Assembly: GCA_022774645.1 (NCBI GenBank)
Contig: JALFKQ010000035.1
Coordinates: 62,001 to 126,000 of the forward strand
Direction: 5' to 3'
DNA length: 64,000 nt
Source of the DNA: Mycoplasmatota bacterium
GTDB lineage: Bacteria > Bacillota_I > Bacilli_A > RF39 > UBA660
Shown here: positions 15,504-25,509 of the stretch, in pieces
How positions within the stretch are numbered: the first letter of the stretch is position 1
Layout of the letters: each line of letters starts with the position of its first letter
Made by a program: the position numbers and the translations under genes
Notes under the pieces: model-generated
Told to the model about the DNA's origin: nothing
The model's input: the letters and a program-made list of their open reading frames with translations, nothing else
Databases searched by the model: none

Positions 15504-17420
15504 ATGAAAAAAATAACATTAATTATAAAAATATTTATATTTTTATTCTTCACTTGTATTATAGTAAATATGAGTTTTTATGCTTATGCTTTTATCACAC
15601 CAAAATTTCAAATTAACACTAGTAAAAACATAACTTACTATGATTCTAAAAACAATGATATACTTAAAGATAATGTAGAAAACGACTTTATAGAACTTAA
15701 AAAAATAAATAAATATGTCACAACTGCTATAGTATCTATTGAAGATAAAAATTTTTATTCACATAAGGGATTTGATTATTTAAGAATTCTTAAAGCAATG
15801 CTAGTTAATATTAAAAGTGGAAAAATAAAACAAGGTGCATCTACTATATCTCAACAATATGTTAAAAACCTTTACCTAACATTTGATAAAACTTGGAATA
15901 GAAAAATAGAAGAAGCACTTTTAACCCTTGAATTAGAAACTCATTATAATAAAGATGAAATATTAGAAGGATATCTTAACACAATAGATTTTGGAGCTGG
16001 AAATTATGGTATAAAAGAAGCTAGTAAATATTATTTTAATAAAGAGCCAAAAGATTTAACACTCGAAGAAGCAACAATATTAGTCGGAATACCTAGAAAT
16101 CCAAGTTACTATAATCCGATTAACAATTACGATGCCGCTAAAAAAAGACAAAAAGAAGTTTTAAATAGTATGGTAAGAAATAAGTACATAACAAAAAAAC
16201 AAATGGAAGAAGCTTATAATAAAAAATTAAATTTTTATGGAAAAAATGAGAAGGTTGAATTATCTAGTATTTATTATTATAAAGATGCTATTTTAAGTGA
16301 ATTAAAAAATATAAAAGGACTTCCAAGTTCACTTTTAGATATGGATGGTTTAAAAATATATACTAATTTAGATATAGATATACAAAAAGAATTAGAACAC
16401 AATATAGATAATGAAATGAAAGATACAACATTGCAAGTAGCATCAATTGTCATAGAACCAAATACAGGAAAAATAGTTGCTCTTATTGGTGGAAAAGATT
16501 ATTCTAAATCACAATTTAATAGAGTAACATCATCAAAAAGACAAGTAGGATCAACTATCAAACCATTATTATATTACTCAGCTCTTGAAAATGGTTTTAC
16601 CCCATCAAGTACATTTCTAAGTGAAAGAACAACATTTAATTTAGGAAATACAACATATTCTCCTAAAAATGCTAACAATATTTATGCTAATAAAAATATA
16701 TCAATGTTAACAGCACTATCATACTCAGATAATATTTATGCTATGAAAACTCACTTATTTCTAGGCATGGATAATCTTAGTAAAATGGGTAAAAGATTAA
16801 AAATCAGTACACCAATTAAAGAAAATGCATCATCAGCTCTTGGAACAACAGAAATAAATATGATTGATTATAGTAATGCATTTATAACATTAGCAAATGA
16901 AGGTGAACATACAACACCTCACATAATAGAAAAAATAACAGATAATAATGATAGAGTTTTATATGAATTTAAATATCAAAATGAAAAAATATTAAATAAA
17001 AAATATGTTTATATATTAAATAATCTATTAACAGAGACCTATGATTATAGAATGATTGGATACACTTCTCCAACATTACTTAACATTTCAAATGAACTTG
17101 ATAGTAAATATGCAGTTAAAAGTGGTAGTACTGAAACAGATTATTGGACTATTGGATATAATAAAAACTATTTAATGATGGTTTGGACAGGCAATGATAA
17201 CAATAACAAAGTTATTGGAAAAGATTCAAAAATAACTAAAAAAATATGGTCAAAGACAATCACAAATATTAAAACTAATAAAAAAGAGTGGTATGAAATT
17301 CCAAAAGGAATAACAGCTAGTACTATAAACCCACTTACTGGTGAATACAAAGATAATGGTATAGTTTGTTTTTATGAAAAAGGTACAGAACCAAATTATA
17401 TAGAAAAATTTGCAAATTAA
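15504..17420 (+). CDS. class A penicillin-binding protein (glycosyltransferase/transpeptidase)
   Basis: Bifunctional peptidoglycan polymerase outside the membrane. One N-terminal membrane helix (about 7-28), then the GT51 domain with the catalytic EDKNFYSHKGFD and GASTISQQYVKNLY, then the transpeptidase with STIK (active Ser), SDN and KSGST. 638 residues, compact with no C-terminal extra domain. It is one of few plus-strand genes left of oriC. Start set by AAGGAAA before the ATG at 15504. Confidence 0.93.
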   Translation: MKKITLIIKIFIFLFFTCIIVNMSFYAYAFITPKFQINTSKNITYYDSKNNDILKDNVENDFIELKKINKYVTTAIVSIEDKNFYSHKGFDYLRILKAMLVNIKSGKIKQGASTISQQYVKNLYLTFDKTWNRKIEEALLTLELETHYNKDEILEGYLNTIDFGAGNYGIKEASKYYFNKEPKDLTLEEATILVGIPRNPSYYNPINNYDAAKKRQKEVLNSMVRNKYITKKQMEEAYNKKLNFYGKNEKVELSSIYYYKDAILSELKNIKGLPSSLLDMDGLKIYTNLDIDIQKELEHNIDNEMKDTTLQVASIVIEPNTGKIVALIGGKDYSKSQFNRVTSSKRQVGSTIKPLLYYSALENGFTPSSTFLSERTTFNLGNTTYSPKNANNIYANKNISMLTALSYSDNIYAMKTHLFLGMDNLSKMGKRLKISTPIKENASSALGTTEINMIDYSNAFITLANEGEHTTPHIIEKITDNNDRVLYEFKYQNEKILNKKYVYILNNLLTETYDYRMIGYTSPTLLNISNELDSKYAVKSGSTETDYWTIGYNKNYLMMVWTGNDNNNKVIGKDSKITKKIWSKTITNIKTNKKEWYEIPKGITASTINPLTGEYKDNGIVCFYEKGTEPNYIEKFAN

Positions 17421-17449
17421 AAATAGTAGAAATTAATCTACTATTTTTT
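17419..17449. terminator. bidirectional terminator
   Basis: AAATAGTAGA (17421-17430) and TCTACTATTT (17437-17446) flanked by A-rich and T-rich sequence. It can end both the PBP gene (plus) and the SPFH gene (minus). Confidence 0.8.
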
Positions 17450-17453
17450 GTTA

Positions 17454-18599
17454 CTATTCTTCTATTTTTTCTCCACAATTACTGCAGAATTTTCCAGTTA
17501 CAGGAGTTCCACATTTAGGACAAACTTTTTCTTCTTTCTTTTCTTCTTTTTTAGCAAAGATTGTACCAATCTCTGGTTGATTAGTTTCTGGTTTATAACC
17601 TTCAACATCAGAACCTTGATTTGCAGCATTCATCATAGAACCAGCTGCTCCGCTTGCCATATTCATTCCCATGAATCCCATCATAGATCCATTTTCATTA
17701 CTTGCAGCACTTCTAAGAGCGTCAGCTGAAGCTGAAGCCATTAATCCAGATTGTAAATTCTTATTAGAGAATATTGTAGCCTCATCTATCTTATTTACTT
17801 TAACCATTGATTCATCAGTTAAATTAATATCACTTAAAGCAACATCAGTAACTTCTAAACCATAATTTTTTCTCCAAGATTCATCTAAACATACATTCAT
17901 TTCATCTGAAATATCAGAATTATATAATCCCATATCGCCAAATGAAACTTTATTTTTTCTCATAACAACAGAAATTGCTTGAGTTAATTTTTCTACAAAC
18001 TTACTTTGTAATTGGCTACCAACTACTTCTTCATAAGTAACAGTATCAGATGGATTAGCACCAATAACACTATTTACTAAAAGTATTGGATCAACTACTT
18101 TAAAAGCATATTCACCAAAGAATGTTACTTCTAACATACCATATTTTTCATCAGTAATTTTCTTTGGTTGTGGTGAACCAAACTTATTGCCAGGAATATT
18201 TAATAAATTTACATAGTAAACTCTTTGATCCTTAGCTGTTTGACCTCCATAAGTAAATCTTTTACCAATAGTCTTAAATGTATCTATAATACCTTTTCCA
18301 AGACCACCAGTAAATATACTTGGCTCAGTACTAGTATCAAAATAGAAAGTACCAGCATCCGCAGTAAATTCCTTTATTTCTCCATTTTCAATAATCATCA
18401 TTGCCATTCCTTGTGGAACTACAATTGTACTACCATTAGTAATAATTCCTTCCGAAGGATTTTTATTACCTTTTCCATGATTAACAATTCCTCTTTGTAT
18501 TAAAACATTTTTAGAAATTGCAGGACATGTCACAAACTCCTTAAATTGATCACCTAAGGCAGTAGTTGTTGCCTCAGATAAAGCTTTAATAAGACCCAT
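17454..18599 (-). CDS. SPFH-domain protein with C-terminal zinc ribbon
   Basis: The long N-terminal part (FKEFVTCPAISKNVLIQRGIV, PQGMAMMIIENGEIKEFTADAG) is the SPFH/virion-core-like family typified by B. subtilis YdjI. After a Met/Ala/Gly-rich linker comes a CPKCGTPVTGKFCSNCG zinc ribbon. SPFH proteins form membrane-linked scaffolds; the YdjI type joins membrane-stress responses in Bacillus. 381 residues. Site AGAGAGG before the ATG. The partner proteins known from Bacillus are not adjacent. Confidence 0.85.
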   Translation of the reverse strand: MGLIKALSEATTTALGDQFKEFVTCPAISKNVLIQRGIVNHGKGNKNPSEGIITNGSTIVVPQGMAMMIIENGEIKEFTADAGTFYFDTSTEPSIFTGGLGKGIIDTFKTIGKRFTYGGQTAKDQRVYYVNLLNIPGNKFGSPQPKKITDEKYGMLEVTFFGEYAFKVVDPILLVNSVIGANPSDTVTYEEVVGSQLQSKFVEKLTQAISVVMRKNKVSFGDMGLYNSDISDEMNVCLDESWRKNYGLEVTDVALSDINLTDESMVKVNKIDEATIFSNKNLQSGLMASASADALRSAASNENGSMMGFMGMNMASGAAGSMMNAANQGSDVEGYKPETNQPEIGTIFAKKEEKKEEKVCPKCGTPVTGKFCSNCGEKIEE

Positions 18600-18679
18600 A
18601 ATTATTACCTCTCTTCTCTTAATCTAATTCAATTATAACATCTTTATGAATAAATGAAATATTTTATTTATTTGAGTGT

Positions 18680-18709
18680 AAAGTAAAAAGAACTCTATTT
18701 AGAGTTCTT
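18680..18709 (-). terminator. terminator of noc
   Basis: AAGAACTCT (18688-18696) pairs with AGAGTTCTT (18701-18709), four-base loop, T-rich tail on the minus strand. The noc stop codon lies inside the stem. Confidence 0.8.
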
Positions 18710-19894
18710 ATCAATTTCAATTATTATTTGATATGAATCAGTTAAATCTAATTCTGTTGTAGTAATTAAATTACTTACTTCATCCAAACTAGAAATAAAA
18801 TCCCTTACCTTATTAATTACATTAGGCAAGTTAACTGAACCATCTTCTTCAATCAATGAATCTCTATCAAAATTTTCTTCTTCAATTTCATCAGTTGATT
18901 CTTCATAGTTTACAGGAACTGTTTCAGTAACTGTATTTGCTGGTTCAACTGGATTTTCAGGTAAAACCTCTGTAGTTTCTGCAACTATAGGAGTCAACTC
19001 TTGTGAATTATCTATTGCATTAGCATAAGATTCTTTATCAAAATTTGTTTCTGTTATATTAGGAGTTGAAGTTGTTTGAAATGGATTTATAATTTCAGAT
19101 TCATCAACATACTCAGTCATTGTTGCTTTTGCTTCAGGTTCTATTTTAACAACTTCTGGTACTTTTATATCTAAATATTCTTCAACTTGTTTATTTCCTA
19201 ACATTTGTTCCTTTGATTCTACTTTAGGTTCAATTTTCAAGAATCTTTTAATATCATCTGGTAATTCTTCTTGTTCTTTATTTTTATTTAATATTGCACT
19301 TATTTCTTCTTCTGTTTGTTTTACAGTAAGTTTTTCTGTAATAATCTTATTTAATAAATTCTTTTGCATATCAGCATCAGGAAGTGATAATAAACTTCTA
19401 GCATGTCTTTCTGATATTCTATTATATAAAAGAGCATTTTGTACTTCTTTTGGTAGATTTAAAAGTCTCATCTTATTAGCAATAGATGATTGACTTACAC
19501 CTAATTTAGAAGCCATATCTTCTTGTGTAAATCCTCTATCCATTAGCTTTTTATATGATTGTGCTTCCTCAATAACAGACAAATTCTTTCTTTGTAAATT
19601 TTCTAATAATGCTATCTCAGCACTTGTATTATCATCTGTATTATTAATAATTGCAGGAACCTTTTTAAGACCAGCCAAACAAGAAGCTTTATATCTTCTC
19701 TCACCAGCAATAATTTCATACTTATCCCCTATATTTCTAAGTACAATAGGTTGAATAACACCATATTTTATAATAGAATTAGCAAGTTCATTTAACTCTC
19801 TTTCATCAAAAGCTAACCTTGGTTGAAATCTATTAGGAATAATATCCTCAATAGGTATATAATAAATTTTTTCTTTTTCTTTGTTTTCTTCCAT
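18695..19894 (-). CDS. noc: Noc-type nucleoid occlusion protein (ParB family)
   Basis: CTP-binding DNA clamp that loads at a specific palindrome and hinders FtsZ ring assembly over the chromosome. The N-terminal domain carries GERRYKASCLAG (CTP site, from residue 64) and ENLQRKNLS. In the central HTH, the four positions that separate Noc from ParB are Q135, K141, N146 and R163. B. subtilis Noc has Q, K, K, R and chromosomal ParB has R, T, A, G, so I call Noc. A perfect Noc-binding site lies at 36689. It adjoins rsmG as in Bacillus. Odd points: no N-terminal amphipathic helix is visible, and an acidic Glu/Thr/Pro-rich linker (about 230-365) precedes the C-terminal dimerisation region. Confidence 0.85.
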   Translation of the reverse strand: MEENKEKEKIYYIPIEDIIPNRFQPRLAFDERELNELANSIIKYGVIQPIVLRNIGDKYEIIAGERRYKASCLAGLKKVPAIINNTDDNTSAEIALLENLQRKNLSVIEEAQSYKKLMDRGFTQEDMASKLGVSQSSIANKMRLLNLPKEVQNALLYNRISERHARSLLSLPDADMQKNLLNKIITEKLTVKQTEEEISAILNKNKEQEELPDDIKRFLKIEPKVESKEQMLGNKQVEEYLDIKVPEVVKIEPEAKATMTEYVDESEIINPFQTTSTPNITETNFDKESYANAIDNSQELTPIVAETTEVLPENPVEPANTVTETVPVNYEESTDEIEEENFDRDSLIEEDGSVNLPNVINKVRDFISSLDEVSNLITTTELDLTDSYQIIIEIDKNSK

Positions 19895-19923
19895 AATATT
19901 ATCCTTTTTCCCTACTAATATTC

Positions 19924-19952
19924 ATTTTAAAGCATTTTAAAGTTTTTATCAA
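19924..19952 (-). promoter_or_regulatory. promoter of noc
   Basis: On the minus strand TTGATA (19952-19947), 17-base spacer, TAAAAT (19929-19924), so noc can be expressed apart from rsmG. Confidence 0.55.
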
Positions 19953-19971
19953 GTTAATAACAAGATATTTA

Positions 19972-20682
19972 TTATTTATTTTTATATGTTTTTAAGATAG
20001 CACTATAACTTCTAGGATACTTTTTATCAGTTATCTTGTTTTTTATATATATTGGTATACATCTATATGCATTTGTAATTGGTAATTCATACTCTATTTT
20101 ATTTTTAAAAGATAAGTTAAATTTATTAATTATTTGATTAGCAATTTTTATTTCCTCATCAATATTTGATTTTAAAGGCATTAATAAACCACCCACTTTT
20201 AACAAAGAAGTAGATAATTCAATAATAATTGGTAAAGCTGTTACAGCTCTACAAGTAACTATATCAAAAATTTCTCTATTTTTAACTGCATACTCTTCAA
20301 CTCTACCATTTACTATATTGACATTATCTAATTCTAATTCTTGTTTAATTAAATTAAGAAATAAACATTTTTTGGCATTAGATTCAATCAAAGTAAGATT
20401 AATATTATTAAAAACTATTGCTATTACCATACCAGGAAAACCAGCACCAGTTCCAAAATCTAATAATGTTTTTTTATCATTTAAATAACCAGTATTATTT
20501 AAACATAATGAATCATAAAAATGTAATAAAAATACATCTTCATAAGAAGTAATAGTCGTCATATTAAACTTTTTATTATATTCAACTAATAACTCATAAT
20601 ATTTATATAGTTTATCATATAATTCATCAGTTATTTCAATATTAATATTCTTACAATATTTTTTAAATTTTTCTTTATTCAT
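19972..20682 (-). CDS. rsmG: 16S rRNA (guanine527-N7)-methyltransferase
   Basis: Methylates G527 of 16S rRNA; loss gives low-level streptomycin resistance in other species. The SAM site is LLDFGTGAGFPGMVIAI; DIVTCRAVTALPIIIE and GGLLMPLKS follow. 236 residues. The start overlaps the end of mnmG by 8 bases, giving the conserved mnmE-mnmG-rsmG cluster. Confidence 0.94.
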   Translation of the reverse strand: MNKEKFKKYCKNINIEITDELYDKLYKYYELLVEYNKKFNMTTITSYEDVFLLHFYDSLCLNNTGYLNDKKTLLDFGTGAGFPGMVIAIVFNNINLTLIESNAKKCLFLNLIKQELELDNVNIVNGRVEEYAVKNREIFDIVTCRAVTALPIIIELSTSLLKVGGLLMPLKSNIDEEIKIANQIINKFNLSFKNKIEYELPITNAYRCIPIYIKNKITDKKYPRSYSAILKTYKNK

Positions 20683-22537
20683 TATTATATTCCTTTTTTA
20701 AATATACAAGTAACATCGTTATATCGGATGGATTAACACCACTTATTCTTGATGCTTGACCTATTGTAATTGGTCTTACTTTATCAAATTTTTGCCTTGC
20801 TTCTGTTGCTATATTTGGTACTTTATTATAATCAATATCACTAGGTATTTGCTTATCTTCAAGCTTTAACATCTTATTAACTTCAGCTCTTGTTTTATCA
20901 ATATATCCTTTATATTTAATTTCAGTTTCAACCATCAATGCAACATTTTCATCATATTTTTTATTCATATAATTTAATAAATCATATATTGATATTTCAG
21001 GCCTTTTAACTAAATCTTTTAATGATATTCTTCCATAAATATTAGAAGAATTTAATGAACTCAAAAATTCATTTACCTCTTTTTTAGGAGTTAAATATGT
21101 TTCCTCTAAATATTTTTCTAATTCTTTCATATAATTTATAGTTTTCTTATATATATCATATTTTTCATTATTTATTAAACCTAAATCTCTTCCATATTCA
21201 GTTAGTCTTATCATAGAATTATCATGTCTTAATAACAATCTAAACTCAGCTCTTGATGTTAATAATCTATATGGTTCTGTAATTCCTTTATTAATTAAAT
21301 CATCTATTAACACACCAATATATGCTTCATTTCTTTTTAATATAAATGGTTCTTTTCCTTGAATTTTAAGGACTGCATTTATACCAGCCATTAAACCTTG
21401 GGCTGCTGCTTCTTCATATCCACTAGTTCCATTAATTTGTCCAGCAGTATATAAATTTTCTAATACTTTATTTTCTAATGTTAATTTTAATTGTAATGGA
21501 TCAATAGCATCATATTCAATAGCATAACCATATTTAGTTATAACAACATTATGCAGACCGTCCATAGTTTTTAATAGTTTTTCTTGTATATCATGAGGCA
21601 TAGTAGTAGAAAATCCACCTACATAATATTCAATATCATCACTTCTTTCAGGTTCTAAGAATATTTGATGTCTATCTTTATCATTAAATTTAACAACTTT
21701 ATCCTCGATTGAAGGACAATATCTAGGACCAACTCCCTTTATCATTCCGCTATATAAAGCACATTTATCAAGGTTATCCATAATTATTTTATGAGTTTCT
21801 TTATTTGTATAAGTCAAATAACAAGGTCTTTGATTATTAACATCATAACTTGCTTTATAAAAGTTACTAAATGTTAGTGGTATTTTATCTCCTTCTTCAA
21901 CTTGCACTTCATCAAAATTGATACTATTTTTTAATATTCTAGGAGGTGTTCCAGTTTTAAGTCTGATAAGTTTAATCCCATTTTTAGCTAATGAATCACT
22001 TAAAAACATAGAATTTTTTTCACCATGTGGACCTCCTTTATGTTTTTCATGACCACACATTATATCAGAATTTAAATATGTACCAGTTGTTAATATAACA
22101 GCTTTACTTATAATTTTTTCATTATCCTCTGTTAATACTCCATATACTTTATTATCTTTAACTAATAATTCTTTAACAATAGCCTCTTTTAATTCTAAAT
22201 TTTTAGTTACTTTTAATGTTTCCAACATCACTTTTGGATAATTAACTTTGCATCCTTGACATCTAAGAGATCTAACTCCTGGTCCTTTTTTAACATTTAA
22301 CATTTTTATTTGTAAATGTGTTCTATCGGCACAATAGCCCATTTCACCACCAAGTGCATCTATTTCTCTTACAACTATTCCTTTTGCACTACCACCTATT
22401 GATGGATTACAAGGCATATCAGCTATATTTTTAAAATTTATTGTAATAAGAAGAGTTTTCTCACCCATACGAGCAGAAGCAAGTGCAGCTTCACATCCAG
22501 CATGTCCCCCTCCAACAACAATTACATCATATTCCAT
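20675..22537 (-). CDS. mnmG: tRNA uridine-5-carboxymethylaminomethyl modification enzyme MnmG
   Basis: FAD protein that with MnmE modifies U34 of several tRNAs. The FAD-binding motif VVGGGHAGCEAALASARMG is at the N-terminus; MPCNPSIGGSAKG and GPRYCPSIEDK are family signatures. 620 residues, full length, with the helical C-terminal MnmE-binding domain. Nine bases downstream of mnmE. Confidence 0.97.
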   Translation of the reverse strand: MEYDVIVVGGGHAGCEAALASARMGEKTLLITINFKNIADMPCNPSIGGSAKGIVVREIDALGGEMGYCADRTHLQIKMLNVKKGPGVRSLRCQGCKVNYPKVMLETLKVTKNLELKEAIVKELLVKDNKVYGVLTEDNEKIISKAVILTTGTYLNSDIMCGHEKHKGGPHGEKNSMFLSDSLAKNGIKLIRLKTGTPPRILKNSINFDEVQVEEGDKIPLTFSNFYKASYDVNNQRPCYLTYTNKETHKIIMDNLDKCALYSGMIKGVGPRYCPSIEDKVVKFNDKDRHQIFLEPERSDDIEYYVGGFSTTMPHDIQEKLLKTMDGLHNVVITKYGYAIEYDAIDPLQLKLTLENKVLENLYTAGQINGTSGYEEAAAQGLMAGINAVLKIQGKEPFILKRNEAYIGVLIDDLINKGITEPYRLLTSRAEFRLLLRHDNSMIRLTEYGRDLGLINNEKYDIYKKTINYMKELEKYLEETYLTPKKEVNEFLSSLNSSNIYGRISLKDLVKRPEISIYDLLNYMNKKYDENVALMVETEIKYKGYIDKTRAEVNKMLKLEDKQIPSDIDYNKVPNIATEARQKFDKVRPITIGQASRISGVNPSDITMLLVYLKKEYNNE

Positions 22538-22546
22538 TTATATCAT

Positions 22547-23899
22547 CTACTTTCCAAGACAAAATTTACTGAAAATTTCATCTAATAAATCATCACTACT
22601 TACTTCACCAGTAATTTCACTTAATGTTTCCCACAATTTTTTAACATCTATTTCAATCATATCTACAAGTTCATTGTTTTTAACTGAATTATCTATATCA
22701 CCAATAATATCAATACAATTATTAAAAAGTGCTATTTGTCTTGCATTTGAAATATACATATAATTTGATTCAGCAATGCTTTTTAAATCAAATATCTTTG
22801 CTATTTCATCTTTTAACTTAGAAATCATATCACTATCAAATGTAGATATATTTATACTTTCATAATCTTTTAATTTATCATTTTTATAGTCTTTAACTAC
22901 ATCATTTTTATTATATACAACAAGTACCTCTTTATCTTTGATATGTTCTAATACTTCTGCATCCTCATCAGTAAATCCATCAACACTATCTACAACAAAT
23001 AGTACTAAATCTGCTTCATCTATTGCATCTACACTTCTTTTAACACCAATAGATTCAACAACATCATCAGTCTCTCGTATTCCAGCGGTATCTAATATAT
23101 CTATTTTAACACCTTCAATAACTAAAACACCTGTAACTATATCTCTTGTAGTGCCTTTAATGTTTGTTACAATTGCTTTATTTTCATTCAAAAGTGCATT
23201 TAAAATACTGCTTTTACCTACATTTGGTTTACCAACAATAACAATTTTAAGTCCATTTTTTATCAATAATCCTTTTTTACTATTTTTAAGTAATTTATTT
23301 ATTTCTTCTTTTACTTCATTAATTGTTTTAATTATTAAATCATTAGTAACAACAACAGCATCTTCATATTCAGGATAATCAATATTAACTTCTATATTAG
23401 CAATTAAAGCAAGAACCTTCTCTTTTAATTCATTAATTGTTTTAAATATGGTTTTATCAACACCCTTTAAAGCCATTTTTCTAGAACTTTCAGTTTGAGA
23501 ACTTATTAAATCACCTACTGCCTCTGCTTGTGTTAAATCTATTCTTCCATTTAAGAAAGCTCGTTTCAAAAATTCTCCAGGTTCAGCTAATCTAGCACCA
23601 TTAGATAAAATAAGTTCCATAACTTTATTAACAGAAGAATTACCACCATGAACACTTATTTCAACAATATCTTCAGTTGTAAATGTTTTAGGAGATTTAA
23701 AAACAGATAATAAAACTTCATCAACTTTCTCACCATTTTCCATAATAAAACCATAATGCACAGTGTGACTTGAAACATTACTTATATCTTTCGAAAATAT
23801 TCTATTTGCAACAGATATTGAATCTTTACCACTAATTCTTATAACATTAATAGAGCTTTCTCCAACAGTAGTTGCGACAGCAGCAATTGTATCTTCCAT
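22547..23899 (-). CDS. mnmE: tRNA modification GTPase MnmE
   Basis: K+-stimulated GTPase partner of MnmG. N-terminal folate-binding domain, a helical domain and an inserted G domain (GKPNVGKSSILNALL, DTAGIRETDDVVE, NKND), ending in the catalytic FCLGK. 450 residues. I chose the ATG at 23899 because GGGAGA lies 5 bases upstream; the GTG at 23920 is before that site. Confidence 0.96.
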   Translation of the reverse strand: MEDTIAAVATTVGESSINVIRISGKDSISVANRIFSKDISNVSSHTVHYGFIMENGEKVDEVLLSVFKSPKTFTTEDIVEISVHGGNSSVNKVMELILSNGARLAEPGEFLKRAFLNGRIDLTQAEAVGDLISSQTESSRKMALKGVDKTIFKTINELKEKVLALIANIEVNIDYPEYEDAVVVTNDLIIKTINEVKEEINKLLKNSKKGLLIKNGLKIVIVGKPNVGKSSILNALLNENKAIVTNIKGTTRDIVTGVLVIEGVKIDILDTAGIRETDDVVESIGVKRSVDAIDEADLVLFVVDSVDGFTDEDAEVLEHIKDKEVLVVYNKNDVVKDYKNDKLKDYESINISTFDSDMISKLKDEIAKIFDLKSIAESNYMYISNARQIALFNNCIDIIGDIDNSVKNNELVDMIEIDVKKLWETLSEITGEVSSDDLLDEIFSKFCLGK

Positions 23900-23925
23900 A
23901 ATAATCTCCCTTTTCTTCACGCTAG

Positions 23926-23954
23926 ATTATAGCACAAACAAATAAATAAGTCCA
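23926..23954 (-). promoter_or_regulatory. extended -10 promoter of mnmE
   Basis: On the minus strand TGGACT (23954-23949), 17-base spacer, TATAAT (23931-23926) preceded by TGC, an extended -10 that supports the weak -35. Confidence 0.6.
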
Positions 23955-23978
23955 TTAAAAAAGAGTATTTCTACTCTT
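23954..23978 (-). terminator. terminator after jag
   Basis: AAGAGTA (23961-23967), loop TTTC, TACTCTT (23972-23978), with TTTTAATG following on the minus strand. It separates the rpmH-jag operon from mnmE. Confidence 0.75.
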
Positions 23979-24588
23979 CAGTTTCACTATATTTTATTAC
24001 AACACATCTATTAGGATCTTCTCCTTCACTTTCAGTTATAATAAATTTAAAATTTTGTAATGCCTCATGAACAATTTTTCTTTCATAAGAATTCATTGGA
24101 TCAAGTTTAACATCAACTTTTGTTTTTAATACATCTTTTGCTATTTTCTTAACTTTTTTCTCTAAGAAATAGTTTTGTTTTTCTTTATATCCTTCAACAT
24201 CAACTGATACATTAATATATATATCTACTGCTGTAAAAATAGCTTGTCTTACATAAGTTTGGATTGAGTCTAGTATATGACCATTTTTTCCTATTAATAA
24301 TGAATTATTTTTAGAATGTAATTGATATTTAATCTTACCTTCTCTAATCATAGTTTCAATATTAGCATTAATGTCAAGTGATGTTAATAATTCTTTTAAA
24401 ACATCTTTTCCAACTTCAGCAATATCACTAAGTTTAACAACTTCTAATGTGTATTTTTTTCCACTGAAAAGTCCACCTTTTTCTTCATATGTTTTTGTTA
24501 TAACATCTTCTTCTTTAACATTTAATTCATTTAATGCTTTTTCTAATAACCCATCTTCACTCTTTGCTTGAAACTTATACTTTTCCAT
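23971..24588 (-). CDS. khpB: RNA-binding protein Jag/KhpB
   Basis: Cytoplasmic RNA-binding protein tied to cell elongation control in Gram-positives, usually beside yidC. Domains: Jag-N (1-50), a KH domain with IGKNGHILDSIQTY (about 118-131) and a C-terminal R3H domain (MNSYERKIVHEALQ). 205 residues. Three bases after yidC, so one operon. Confidence 0.93.
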   Translation of the reverse strand: MEKYKFQAKSEDGLLEKALNELNVKEEDVITKTYEEKGGLFSGKKYTLEVVKLSDIAEVGKDVLKELLTSLDINANIETMIREGKIKYQLHSKNNSLLIGKNGHILDSIQTYVRQAIFTAVDIYINVSVDVEGYKEKQNYFLEKKVKKIAKDVLKTKVDVKLDPMNSYERKIVHEALQNFKFIITESEGEDPNRCVVIKYSETEE

Positions 24589-24591
24589 TTT

Positions 24592-25509
24592 TTACTTACC
24601 TCTCTTTAATATAATATTTTGAACGATTGTAAATGCATTTGATACAATCCAATATAATGCAATTGATGTTGGTAAACTAAATGAAATAATAGATATAAAT
24701 ACAACCATAAAAGTACTCATCATTTTCATTTGTTTTGCTTGCATGTCATCAGCTGTATTCATATTCATATTTTTAAATGAAATATATGTTGTTCCTATTA
24801 TTAATAATATTAATATAATATACCAATAATTTTGAGCCATTAACCCTTCTAATGGTGTTGTTCCTAAATTATATACCAAGAATTTTTTTTCAAAGAATAC
24901 TGGAACTCTATAAATAGCTTCTAATAGTGCAAAAAATATTGGTAATTGAATAAATGCAAATAAGCAACTTGACATAGGATTTATATTATATTTTTTATAA
25001 ATCATTAGCATTTCTTGACTTTTTGCCATTAATGCATCTTTATCATCACCTTTATTAGCATATTTTTTTTCAAGAGCATTCAATTCTTTTTGAGCTTTTT
25101 GCATTGATGCATTCATATTATTTGATTTTTTAGTTAATGGCATCATTAATGCTCTAACTATAACACCGATAATCATTATGGATAATCCATAGCTCTTAAC
25201 AAGTAATCCTAATTTAACAATTACCCAAGCCAATGGTTTAACAAAAAATGATGTCCATAATCCTTCATAACCACCTGAAGTAATTTTTAAATCTTCACAA
25301 GCAGGTAATTTATCATAATCAACTAATAAGTCATCTTTATGTTCTTTATAAATATTAATATTCTTTTCTTCCTCTGGTTTACAAATAATATTTGACACAT
25401 ATGATTTTGTAGTTTTTTTATCCCCATCTGTTCCTTCAACATTAAATCTTTTAGTACACCCACATAAAGTTAAAAGTAATAAAAGAATTAAAGCTATCTT
25501 CTTTTTCAT
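24592..25509 (-). CDS. yidC: membrane protein insertase YidC/SpoIIIJ
   Basis: Inserts membrane proteins with or without Sec. The lipoprotein signal LLLLLTLCGC is followed by about five membrane segments, a cytoplasmic Lys-rich loop (KKSNNMNASMQKAQKELNALEKKY) and a C-terminal RGK. 305 residues, the usual Gram-positive length. The ATG shares one base with the rnpA stop (TAATG), so translation is coupled. The Bacillus orthologue SpoIIIJ is needed for sporulation. Confidence 0.95.
   Translation of the reverse strand: MKKKIALILLLLLTLCGCTKRFNVEGTDGDKKTTKSYVSNIICKPEEEKNINIYKEHKDDLLVDYDKLPACEDLKITSGGYEGLWTSFFVKPLAWVIVKLGLLVKSYGLSIMIIGVIVRALMMPLTKKSNNMNASMQKAQKELNALEKKYANKGDDKDALMAKSQEMLMIYKKYNINPMSSCLFAFIQLPIFFALLEAIYRVPVFFEKKFLVYNLGTTPLEGLMAQNYWYIILILLIIGTTYISFKNMNMNTADDMQAKQMKMMSTFMVVFISIISFSLPTSIALYWIVSNAFTIVQNIILKRGK

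Noticed and set aside
18695..19894. Naming this gene parB/spo0J
   Set aside because: The HTH specificity residues and the rsmG neighbour fit Noc, and a Noc site is in the window.
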